NCBI RefSeq assembly: GCF_001688725.2
Contig: NZ_CP015401.2
Location: 4,596,001-4,660,000 of the forward strand
Direction of reading: 5' to 3'
DNA from: Bacteroides caecimuris
Lineage (GTDB): Bacteria > Bacteroidota > Bacteroidia > Bacteroidales > Bacteroidaceae
DNA length: 64,000 nt
Both the position numbers and the translations under genes were made by a program. Shown piece after piece: positions 8,856 through 16,507 of this stretch (its first letter is position 1; each line of letters opens with the position of its first letter). Under the pieces are notes generated by a model. The model searched no databases. It was not told where the DNA came from and was given only the letters and a program-made list of their open reading frames with translations.

Positions 8856-10850
8856 ATGAAAAAAAAGATTTCGGGTGGTTTGTTTTTCGTGTTGTTGAGT
8901 TTGATAGCTTGTCAAGGGGATTCTTCTTTGATTTCCTGTGATAATAATGATGGAACTTCGTTGATAAATGCAACTACAAGAGGTGAGGCTGGAGATGGAA
9001 AATATGATGTTTTAGGACATGGTTATGATATTACGAACCAATATTTGGACCCAAATGCTAGTCGGGCAATTGTTCTCGATATAAGTAAACTTGAGGTAGA
9101 TAATCTTATTCAACCTTATAATTTGGGAAAGGCTGATGCTCGTTATGTCTCTGGTAAAGATGTTTATGAATTTACGTCTAATATGTCTACATCAATAAAA
9201 ATAGATGAACCAGGCTTTGTGAAAGCAATAGCGGGAGGCTCTTTAAATGTTGCGTTTGGTGGAAATAATTCTTATAGTTCAGATTATTCTTTTGCATACT
9301 TTAATCAAAAGTATGTTGATAGTAGATATAGAATTACAGAAGTGGATTTAGAGGTTTTACGTGGGTATCTTACTCCACAGTTTATAAATAGAGTCTCGAC
9401 GTATACTCCTGCTCAAATTGTTGAAATGTATGGTACTCACGTTTTGAAAGATATATATGTCGGAGCAAAACTCGAGGTTTATTTGATGGCTAAGTCTACT
9501 AATACTTCAAAGAAACAAAATGTTGATGCAAGTATGGGAGTTTCTTTAGCAAAGATATTCAACATAGAAGCTAAATTTCATTATGATAGCTCTTTAGCTA
9601 CGAATAATAGAGAACAGTCGTTATATTATTCTACAGTTGGTGGAGATCCTTTTGTGGGTTTGCTAGGAACTTTGGATCCAGAGAAGGCACCAACTGTAGA
9701 TCTTTCTAAATGGAGTGCAACAATCAAAAATACTACTCCTAAGTTTATTGATGTTGATAATAGTATTCAATCCTTTATTCCGATATATGAATTAGTTGCC
9801 GATCCTGTAAAAAGTCAAGCTTTAAAAACATATATCAATAGTTATGTAAGAAGTAAGGAGTTGAAATCGGTTACCTTGTATCCTACAAGTTCCGGTTTAC
9901 GCACAATATCTGGATTAGGTCATGTAAATGCAGGTGGAGGAGTTGCTATTGGGGATATTGATGGTAATGGTAAACCGGATATGGTGCTTATGGGGGTAGA
10001 TGATCCTGCTGGGGTAAATTCTTTCTGGTATAGAATATTATTCGATTTAGATGAAAATGGATTTTCGTCAAGACAGTCTGGCGTTTATTCCATTCCGGCA
10101 GTAGGGCACGATAACTCTGGTGGAGGTGTGGCTATTTCTGATTTAAATAAAAATGGAAAGCCTGATCTAATATTATTGTGTGCTGATAAACCTGCAAAGG
10201 GACCTGCGGGACTTTGTTATAGAGTGGTGTATGATTTGAATATCGATGGAAGTTATACTTCTGTCTCTTCAATAAAATCGACTCCGGCTATGGGAGATTG
10301 CTATGATGGAGCAGACATTGATATTTGTGATATTAATGGAAATGGAATCCTTGATTTGTTATTAATGACTTATGACGATCCGGAAGAAATGAATAATTTT
10401 AGGTACCAGATTGCTTATGATTTAAGTTCTTTTGGTAATTATCAAAGTCTTTCTCCTTTGTATGGAATATCAGGAGTGGGACATATGGGAGAAGGTGCGG
10501 GTGTTGCTGTTGGTGACATTGATAGGAATGGAACATTAGATATTATATTTATGGCTCTTGATGCTCCAGAAGGAAGCGCCAATCGATTTGTTTATAGAGT
10601 GCTCCCCGATATAGATAAATATGGAGCTTCTTACTCTCCATTGTCTGATGCATTTTGGCTACCGACAAGTCTATCTCCTTGCCAAAGGGGTGGGGGAGCA
10701 GGTTGTTGCTTGTATGATATTGATAATAATGGTTTTCTTGATGTTGTCTTTGTGGCTATAAATAATGACGTACTTGGACGTAATAATACTTGGAAATATG
10801 TAACAGGGTATAATTTGAATAAGCAATATATTCCTATGCAATGGAGGTAG
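8856..10850 (+). CDS. MACPF-domain lipoprotein with five C-terminal FG-GAP/VCBS-like repeats (BSAP-like)
   Basis: The ATG at 8856 gives 664 aa with a lipoprotein signal peptide (MKKKISGGLFFVLLSLIAC, lipid-modified Cys at 19). MYGTHVLKDIYVGAKLEVY near residue 192 matches the MACPF signature (aromatic-G-T/S-H-x6-GG-like, here VGA), so residues about 60-340 are the membrane-attack/perforin fold. Residues about 350-660 hold five repeats of 62-66 aa with a D-x-D/N-x-N-G calcium-loop core (GDIDGNGKPD, SDLNKNGKPD, CDINGNGILD, GDIDRNGTLD, YDIDNNGFLD), each followed by an aromatic YR strand. Bacteroidales MACPF proteins of the BSAP group are secreted pore-forming toxins that kill related strains; toxin activity here is inferred. 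It sits beside the glycan genes and is followed by transposase debris. Confidence 0.85.
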   Translation: MKKKISGGLFFVLLSLIACQGDSSLISCDNNDGTSLINATTRGEAGDGKYDVLGHGYDITNQYLDPNASRAIVLDISKLEVDNLIQPYNLGKADARYVSGKDVYEFTSNMSTSIKIDEPGFVKAIAGGSLNVAFGGNNSYSSDYSFAYFNQKYVDSRYRITEVDLEVLRGYLTPQFINRVSTYTPAQIVEMYGTHVLKDIYVGAKLEVYLMAKSTNTSKKQNVDASMGVSLAKIFNIEAKFHYDSSLATNNREQSLYYSTVGGDPFVGLLGTLDPEKAPTVDLSKWSATIKNTTPKFIDVDNSIQSFIPIYELVADPVKSQALKTYINSYVRSKELKSVTLYPTSSGLRTISGLGHVNAGGGVAIGDIDGNGKPDMVLMGVDDPAGVNSFWYRILFDLDENGFSSRQSGVYSIPAVGHDNSGGGVAISDLNKNGKPDLILLCADKPAKGPAGLCYRVVYDLNIDGSYTSVSSIKSTPAMGDCYDGADIDICDINGNGILDLLLMTYDDPEEMNNFRYQIAYDLSSFGNYQSLSPLYGISGVGHMGEGAGVAVGDIDRNGTLDIIFMALDAPEGSANRFVYRVLPDIDKYGASYSPLSDAFWLPTSLSPCQRGGGAGCCLYDIDNNGFLDVVFVAINNDVLGRNNTWKYVTGYNLNKQYIPMQWR

Positions 10851-10942
10851 TTTATAATTACTTCATGTTGATGGAATAAAAAGTTATGCTCCAGTCTTGT
10901 TTTGTATAAATATAATAGTCCGCTAAAAATTCAACATATCAG

Positions 10943-11400
10943 CTAAACGGCTTCTGCCACTATGCCAAATAGTTCTTTGATAAGCTTAGCATTAAAATTT
11001 CTGTTCGGTTTCATACCGGACTTGCTAAAAAATCTTTTGAGCATATAAATATTACTCAGATAGGTCTTTAGCAGTCCGATGGAAACCGGCGGATAGTATT
11101 GTTTCTGCATGACCTTTGCGATGCTTACCGATGCCGGTGAAGCATTGAAAGCGAAGTCGAGTTTTCTCAAGTCCCTTGCCTGGCAATTATTGAGTCCGGT
11201 AAACTGCTTGGAATCCCGAAAACAAAACTCAATCTGGAATCGTGTATGTTAGTATTCGATGATGTCTTTGGCCGACATGTCAAGATCGGTGGAGAAATAG
11301 ATTTTATGTCCTCCTGATTTTGGATAATGAACCACGACTTTGATGTTGCGTTTAATGTGCTATATCTTAATTTTATAATTCTTTCCCTGTATAAATTGCT
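10943..11400 (-). pseudogene. Decayed DDE-type transposase fragment
   Basis: Reading the minus strand, NIKVVVHYPKSGG, IYFSTDLDMSAKDIIEY, then after a TAA stop RFQIEFCFRDSKQFTGL and NCQARDLRKLDFAFNAS form one continuous transposase-like frame to the end near 10943. A second in-frame TAG lies near 11360. The F-R-D-x-K-Q-F-T-G-L block resembles the C-terminal catalytic region of IS4-like transposases. The N-terminal part is missing and the upstream boundary near 11400 is approximate. It marks past insertion between the MACPF gene and the ATPase gene. Confidence 0.7.
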
Positions 11401-11420
11401 ACAATATAGATATTTCTGTA

Positions 11421-11428
11421 TATATTTG
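11421..11428 (+). promoter_or_regulatory. Putative -7 element of the AAA-ATPase gene
   Basis: TATATTTG lies 28 nt before the ATG at 11456. TTG at 11396-11398 would be a -33 with a 22-nt spacer, slightly long. Confidence 0.5.
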
Positions 11429-11455
11429 TGTTATGTAAACTAAATCCAATGAAAT

Positions 11456-13009
11456 ATGAGCAGCAAGATTTACCCTATTGGTGTGCAAAACTTTGAAAAA
11501 ATTCGTAAAGGTGGCTATTTTTATATTGATAAAACAGCATTGGTTTATCAATTGGTGAAAACCGGAAGCTATTATTTTTTGAGTCGTCCGCGCCGTTTTG
11601 GCAAAAGTCTGCTCATTTCTACGCTTGAAGCCTACTTTCAAGGAAAGCGGGAGCTCTTTGAAGGGCTGGCTATGGAGAAACTGGAAAAAGATTGGGTAAA
11701 ATATCCCGTTTTACATCTTGATCTTAATACGGAAAAATACGATACTCCGGAAAGTTTGGAGAACAAGCTCAACGGGGCATTGGTGGAATGGGAGAAGATA
11801 TATGGTGCGGAGCCCTCGGAGAGATCCTTAGCGATGCGTTTTGAAGGGATTATTAAACGTGCCTGCCGACAGGAAGGACAGCGTGTGGCTATTCTTGTGG
11901 ATGAGTATGACAAGCCGATGTTGCAGGCTATTGGTGATGATGTTTTGCAAAAGAGTTTCCGCAATACATTGAAAGCTTTCTATGGTGCATTAAAAAGTCA
12001 GGACGGCTGTATTAAGTTTGCTATGTTGACGGGAGTTACCAAGTTCGGTAAGGTTAGCGTGTTCAGTGACTTGAATAACCTGAATGACATTTCAATGTGG
12101 AATAAGTATGTGGATATTTGTGGCGTGAGCGAACAGGAATTATATGATAACCTAGGTGCTGAGCTCCATGAATTTGCAGATGCGCGGGGAATGACGTATG
12201 AAGAGGTATGTGCCCGGTTGAAAGAAATGTATGATGGTTATCATTTTACGCACAATTCCAAAGGAATGTACAACCCCTTCAGTCTGCTTTTGGCTTTTGA
12301 TAGGAATGAGTTTAAAAGCTACTGGTTTGAAACGGGTACTCCCACTTATTTGGTGGAGTTGCTGAAGAAACATAATTACGACCTTCATCGGATGGCTCAT
12401 GAAGAAACCGATGAACAGGTACTGAACAGTATAGATTCTGAATCTACCAATCCTATTCCGGTAATCTATCAGAGCGGGTACCTTACTATTAAAGGGTATA
12501 ATGAGGAGTTTGATATTTATCGTTTAGGTTTTCCCAATCGTGAGGTGGAGGAAGGTTTTGTTCGTTTTCTGCTCCCTTATTACGCGAATGTGGATAAAGT
12601 GGAAGCTCCTTTTGAGATTCGGAATTTTGTTCGTGAGGTACGTGCCGGCGATTACGAATCTTTTTTCCGTCGCCTGCAAAGTTTCTTTTCCGATATTCCA
12701 TACGAACTTGCACGCGAATTGGAGTTGCATTATCAGAATGTACTTTATATTGTATATAAGTTGTTAGGTTTTTATGTAAAAGCAGAATATCATACAAGTG
12801 AAGGCCGTGTGGATATGATATTACAGACCGACAAGTTCATCTACATCATGGAATTTAAATTGAATGGTACGGCGGAAGAAGCTCTGCAGCAGATCAATGA
12901 CAAACACTATGCCCGACCATTTGAAACGGATTCACGAAAACTTTTTAAGATTGGTATAAACTTTAGTACTGAAACGAGAAATATTGAGAAGTGGTTGGTG
13001 GAAAATTGA
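11456..13009 (+). CDS. AAA-ATPase-like / PD-(D/E)XK nuclease family protein (AAA-ATPase_like + DUF1703)
   Basis: A 517-aa protein starting MSSKIYPIGVQNFEKIRKGG. SRPRRFGKSLLIST (residues about 42-55) is the P-loop form of this family, and VAILVDEYDKPML (about 143-155) is Walker B. The C-terminal GRVDMILQTDKFIYIMEFK (about 445-465) supplies the D and ExK of a PD-(D/E)XK nuclease fold. The family is highly copied in Bacteroides genomes; its function is not established, and a role in DNA processing or defence is only guessed. GC content and codon use look closer to the chromosome average than to the AT-rich glycan genes. Confidence 0.9.
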   Translation: MSSKIYPIGVQNFEKIRKGGYFYIDKTALVYQLVKTGSYYFLSRPRRFGKSLLISTLEAYFQGKRELFEGLAMEKLEKDWVKYPVLHLDLNTEKYDTPESLENKLNGALVEWEKIYGAEPSERSLAMRFEGIIKRACRQEGQRVAILVDEYDKPMLQAIGDDVLQKSFRNTLKAFYGALKSQDGCIKFAMLTGVTKFGKVSVFSDLNNLNDISMWNKYVDICGVSEQELYDNLGAELHEFADARGMTYEEVCARLKEMYDGYHFTHNSKGMYNPFSLLLAFDRNEFKSYWFETGTPTYLVELLKKHNYDLHRMAHEETDEQVLNSIDSESTNPIPVIYQSGYLTIKGYNEEFDIYRLGFPNREVEEGFVRFLLPYYANVDKVEAPFEIRNFVREVRAGDYESFFRRLQSFFSDIPYELARELELHYQNVLYIVYKLLGFYVKAEYHTSEGRVDMILQTDKFIYIMEFKLNGTAEEALQQINDKHYARPFETDSRKLFKIGINFSTETRNIEKWLVEN

Positions 13010-13022
13010 CGCCTCTGACGCG

Positions 13023-13192
13023 TATTTTTTATTTTCATTTCTCATATTCTCATAGATTTCATACAAAATCAAGACAATCAAGCGGATAGGCTATGAGAAA
13101 TACTTTTCTAGAATGGCATTTCTCATAGTTTTTCCGCAAAATGACGCTGATTTTGCTTATTTCTCATACTCGCCGGAGTTTATTTCTCATAG
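13023..13192 (-). repeat. ATGAGAAAT-rich intergenic repeat, copy A
   Basis: On the minus strand this reads TATGAGAAATAA, a spacer, TATGAGAAATAA, a spacer, then TATGAGAAATGCCATTC facing GAAAAGTATTTCTCATA (a stem-loop), then ATGAGAATATGAGAAATGAA. The same order occurs at 14107-14279 and 56921-57100. It is inverted relative to copy B, so A and B flank the HU-like gene. Its outer end overlaps the last codons of that gene (Tyr-Glu-Lys-stop encoded by TATGAGAAATAA). Confidence 0.8.
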
Positions 13193-13791
13193 TGTCCCGG
13201 CCCTGCTACATAAATAGGCTGTGTAGGTTTTCCGATATTCTGCAACTTGCCTTCTGCTTTCAGTCTGCGTATTTGGCGGCTGGCCATGCTTTGGGTGAAG
13301 CAACAAAGTGATTGCATGTTGCTGCGGGTCAGTACGGGATGCGTTGCAAAATATTCCGTGAGTTTCCGGTCGATTTCTTCTTCTGTGAGAGAGGCGGAAT
13401 GCGGTTTGTATTTCGAACGTCGCAGGTGTGTGGCCATGCATGAACTTTTTAAATCCCTGTCAGCCTGGAAACTGATGGATTTCAGTTTTACTTTGTCCGC
13501 GCGGGTGGTAAGCGAGTGTATGGGTTCGGTAGCTTGCAGCGTGATTTGAAAATAGCCGATTCCATCCAAGTGTACTCTTTCTCCTTCGCGCAGATGGTTG
13601 CTCATGCATCTGCTTAGCTCCATTAACATAGCTTCCACTTCTGATTTCCCGAAAGTAGTTGCCATGTGGATTTCTCTTGCCAGTCTCTGGGTGGTGACAT
13701 GCTGGAAATTTACCACACGGGGGTGGTAACTTGGTTCTTCCCCTTCTTTTACCGGTTGGGGATTCTTATAAAACTCGAATTGTATTGCCAT
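13180..13791 (-). CDS. HU-like DNA-binding protein with C-terminal winged-helix-like region
   Basis: A 203-aa protein of the Bacteroidales HU-related family. Residues about 1-125 (MAIQFEFYKNPQPVKEGEEP, VVNFQHVTTQRLAREIHMAT, EGERVHLDGIGYFQITLQ) match the HU/IHF core with long arms. Residues about 135-200 (HPVLTRSNMQSLCCFTQSMASRQIRRL) look like a helix-turn-helix. DNA binding is expected from the family. It lies divergent from the VirE-like gene with a palindromic array and repeat B between them. The final codons lie inside repeat A, so the repeat contributes to the coding end. Related Bacteroides copies usually sit near capsule loci or mobile elements. Confidence 0.85.
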   Translation of the reverse strand: MAIQFEFYKNPQPVKEGEEPSYHPRVVNFQHVTTQRLAREIHMATTFGKSEVEAMLMELSRCMSNHLREGERVHLDGIGYFQITLQATEPIHSLTTRADKVKLKSISFQADRDLKSSCMATHLRRSKYKPHSASLTEEEIDRKLTEYFATHPVLTRSNMQSLCCFTQSMASRQIRRLKAEGKLQNIGKPTQPIYVAGPGHYEK

Positions 13792-13886
13792 TGCTGTTCT
13801 AATTTAATGGTGGTTTATATGTTATGTTACTGATGTTGGCGTTTTATCTTGCCTTCATTATTTTATTTTCTTACCGACATCTCTAT

Positions 13887-13972
13887 CGTTCCACTCCAGT
13901 AGATAGAACCTTGCACTCTAGTAGACAGAACTTTTTACTGTAGTGGACGGTTTTGTGCACTGGAGTGGAACG
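13887..13972. repeat. Four-unit palindromic tandem array (core ACTnnAGT)
   Basis: CGTTCCACTCCAGT at 13887-13900 and ACTGGAGTGGAACG at 13959-13972 are a perfect 14-bp inverted repeat closing the array. Inside are about four units of 21-23 bp carrying ACTCCAGT, ACTCTAGT, ACTGTAGT and ACTGGAGT, each followed by a GA-AA/GG-TT tail. The spacing of about two helical turns suggests a binding array for a DNA-binding protein or an iteron-like region. A similar array with a different core is found at 56733-56868, also beside an ATGAGAAAT repeat. Confidence 0.75.
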
Positions 13973-14106
13973 GTTGGGATGTTTCTTCAAAGATACGACA
14001 ATATCAGGTGTAAAACAAGTAAATGCTTAATTGTTTTCATATAAATGATAGTTAGGCTTTATATAAGGTAAGGTTGGCTGGCAAATGAGAAAAGGATGAT
14101 GGCAGG

Positions 14107-14279
14107 CTATGAGAAATGCATTGAAATACAATGAGAAATAGGCGGATATTGAGGAGTAAAGTGGAAAAAAGTATGAGAAATGCCATTCCGGAAAAGTATT
14201 TCTCATAATCTATCTGTTTGATAGACTATGCTTTATCTGAAATCTATGAGAAATGAAAACAAAAAATCTTTTCTAGTGG
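14107..14279 (+). repeat. ATGAGAAAT-rich intergenic repeat, copy B
   Basis: CTATGAGAAATGCATTGAAA opens the copy, followed by ATGAGAAATAGGCGGAT, then the stem-loop TATGAGAAATGCCATTCC / GGAAAAGTATTTCTCATA at 14172-14207, and finally CTATGAGAAATGAAAAC and ATCTTTTCTAGTGG. Order and spacing match copy C on the plus strand and copy A in reverse. The rest of the 597-bp gap between the HU-like and VirE-like genes holds the palindromic array and the promoter at 14305-14336; I see no gene in it. Confidence 0.8.
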
Positions 14280-14304
14280 CAAAGATGGAATAAGTGGTTT
14301 TGAA

Positions 14305-14336
14305 TTTGTTTGTATGGAATAATTACAGTATATTTG
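14305..14336 (+). promoter_or_regulatory. Promoter of the VirE-like operon
   Basis: TTTG at 14305-14308, 20 nt, then TATATTTG at 14329-14336: a full Bacteroides consensus. Transcription would start near 14343, about 46 nt before the ATG. Confidence 0.7.
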
Positions 14337-14388
14337 TGTCATAATAACCGCCCTACACAAAAACATGCAGGACAAATTAAAATAAATA

Positions 14389-16467
14389 ATGAGAATAACA
14401 CAAATCAGAGACGACGGCAAAGTAAATACTCTGCGGACGTTAAAAATCGAACAGCTCGTAGAGCAGATGAAAGTGGAAACTAAAGCGCGACTCGTCTCCG
14501 CAATGCGGGAAGTCCTGCCTTATATACTTCCGGGTGACAAGAATGACTATGTACAGAAAGTGCCGAAGCTGCTTCCTGCAGCCGCCTTTATCCGCAAGAA
14601 CGGGATAATGACAATGAGTGAGTACAACGGGATTGTGATGCTCCAGGTGAATAATCTGTCCGGGCTTATGGAAGCGGATGCGGTGAAAGAGCGTGTGAAG
14701 GAGTTGCCACAGACTTATCTTGCCTTTACCGGTTCTTCCGGAAAGTCGGTGAAGATATGGGTGCGGTTCACTTATCCCGACGACCTTCTGCCGGTTGGCC
14801 GTGAACAAGCGGAGCTTTTTCATGCGCATGCTTACCGGCTTGCCGTGAAGTTCTACCAACCTCAACTTCCTTTCGACATTGATCTGAAAGAACCTTCGTT
14901 GGAACAATATTGCCGTCTGACCTATGATCCGGACTTGTATTTCAATCCTGAAGCAATGCCTATTTATATGAAACAGCCGATGGCTATGCCGACAGAAATG
15001 ACTTATCGCGAACAGGTGCAGACGGAAGCTTCACCCTTGCAACGGCTTGCGCCGGGATATGAGAGCCATCATGCGCTTTCCGTACTTTTTGAGGCTGCTT
15101 TTGCGCGTGCATTGGATGAACAACAGGACGGATATTCTCTAGGTGATGACATACATTCTTTGTTGGTTTGTCTGGCCGGGCATTGTTTTCGTGCCGGTAT
15201 TCCCGAAGAGGATACGGTGCGGTGGACGCGTGCCCATTATCGCTTGCCGGAAGATGATTTCCTGATTCGCGAGACGGTGCGGAATGTGTATCGCACCAGC
15301 AAGGGATTTGCCGATAAGAGCAGTTTGCTGCCGGAACAGCTATTTGTGATGCAGATGGATGAGTTTATGAAGCGGCGTTATGAGTTCCGCTTCAACCAGT
15401 TGACTTCACAGGTAGAGTGCCGGCAACGGAATAGTTTTGATTTTTATTTTCGTCCGGTAGACAGACGGTTGATGGCAAGCATTACGATGAATGCGCAATA
15501 CGAAGGGCTTAAACTGTGGGACAAAGATGTGGTACGTTATCTGAACTCGGATCGTGTGCCGCTCTATCAGCCTGTTGAGGAGTTTCTTTATGGACTTCCT
15601 CATTGGGATGGAAAGGATCATATCGGTGATCTGGCTAAACGGGTTCCTTGTGATAATCCTCATTGGGCGCAATTGTTTCGCCGTTGGTTTCTTAGCATGG
15701 TGGCTCATTGGCGCGGGATGGGTAAAAGTCATGCAAATAGCACTTCGCCTATATTGGTCGGTCCGCAGGCTTACAGGAAATCTACGTTTTGCCGTTTGAT
15801 TCTTCCACCGTGTTTGCAGGCGTACTATACGGATAGTATTGATTTTAGCCGGAAACGGGATGCGGAGTTGTATTTGAACCGGTTTTTGCTGATTAATATG
15901 GATGAGTTTGACCAGATTGGTATTACTCAGCAGCCTTTTCTAAAACATATTCTGCAAAAGCCTGTTGTAAATACGAGGCGTCCGAATGCTTCGGCGGTGG
16001 AAGAGCTTCGCCGATATGCTTCTTTTATCGGAACAAGTAATCATAAGGATTTGCTGACGGATACTTCCGGTAGTCGTCGTTATCTTGGAGTTGAGGTGAC
16101 GGGGGTGATTGATGTGGTCCGCCCTGTCGACTACGAACAACTTTATGCGCAGGCAATGGCGGCGCTATATCATAATGAACGTTATTGGTTTGATGAGAAG
16201 GAAGAAGCTATTATGATGGAAGCCAATCAGGAGTTCGAGCAATCACCGGTCATAGAGCAGTTGTTTCTTGTATATTATCGGGTTGCGGAAGATGACGAAG
16301 AAGGGGAATGGATGCTTGCAGCAGATATATTGCAACGGATACAAAAGGCGAGTAAAATGAAGTTCTCACCCGGACAGGTTAATTACTTCGGGCGTATCCT
16401 GCAAAGATTGGGGGTACAGTCGTACAGGAAGACGCGTGGGGTTTATTATCATGTGGTGGCTGTTTGA
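14389..16467 (+). CDS. VirE-like protein (BT4734-type N-terminal domain plus VapE/VirE helicase-like domain)
   Basis: A 692-aa protein. Residues about 1-210 match the N-terminal domain common in Bacteroides VirE_N proteins (primase-like, AFTGSSGKSVKIWVRF). The C-terminal half has SPILVGPQAYRKSTFCRLI (about 453-471, P-loop variant GPQAYRKST), FLLINMDEFDQI (Walker B) and ASFIGTSNHKDLLTDTSGSR (sensor-like). VapE relatives are superfamily 3-like helicases found in satellites and plasmids. It is the first gene of a unit with 16508 and 19246 (40-bp gap) and lies next to a palindromic array, consistent with an old replication module. Enzyme activity is not shown by the sequence alone. Confidence 0.85.
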   Translation: MRITQIRDDGKVNTLRTLKIEQLVEQMKVETKARLVSAMREVLPYILPGDKNDYVQKVPKLLPAAAFIRKNGIMTMSEYNGIVMLQVNNLSGLMEADAVKERVKELPQTYLAFTGSSGKSVKIWVRFTYPDDLLPVGREQAELFHAHAYRLAVKFYQPQLPFDIDLKEPSLEQYCRLTYDPDLYFNPEAMPIYMKQPMAMPTEMTYREQVQTEASPLQRLAPGYESHHALSVLFEAAFARALDEQQDGYSLGDDIHSLLVCLAGHCFRAGIPEEDTVRWTRAHYRLPEDDFLIRETVRNVYRTSKGFADKSSLLPEQLFVMQMDEFMKRRYEFRFNQLTSQVECRQRNSFDFYFRPVDRRLMASITMNAQYEGLKLWDKDVVRYLNSDRVPLYQPVEEFLYGLPHWDGKDHIGDLAKRVPCDNPHWAQLFRRWFLSMVAHWRGMGKSHANSTSPILVGPQAYRKSTFCRLILPPCLQAYYTDSIDFSRKRDAELYLNRFLLINMDEFDQIGITQQPFLKHILQKPVVNTRRPNASAVEELRRYASFIGTSNHKDLLTDTSGSRRYLGVEVTGVIDVVRPVDYEQLYAQAMAALYHNERYWFDEKEEAIMMEANQEFEQSPVIEQLFLVYYRVAEDDEEGEWMLAADILQRIQKASKMKFSPGQVNYFGRILQRLGVQSYRKTRGVYYHVVAV

Positions 16468-16507
16468 GTTGTATAACGCCCTAATATGAATTTAATATAA
16501 AAATACT

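Noticed and set aside
13887..13972. Palindromic units considered as a small CRISPR array
   Set aside because: Units abut without spacers of constant length, and no cas genes are present.
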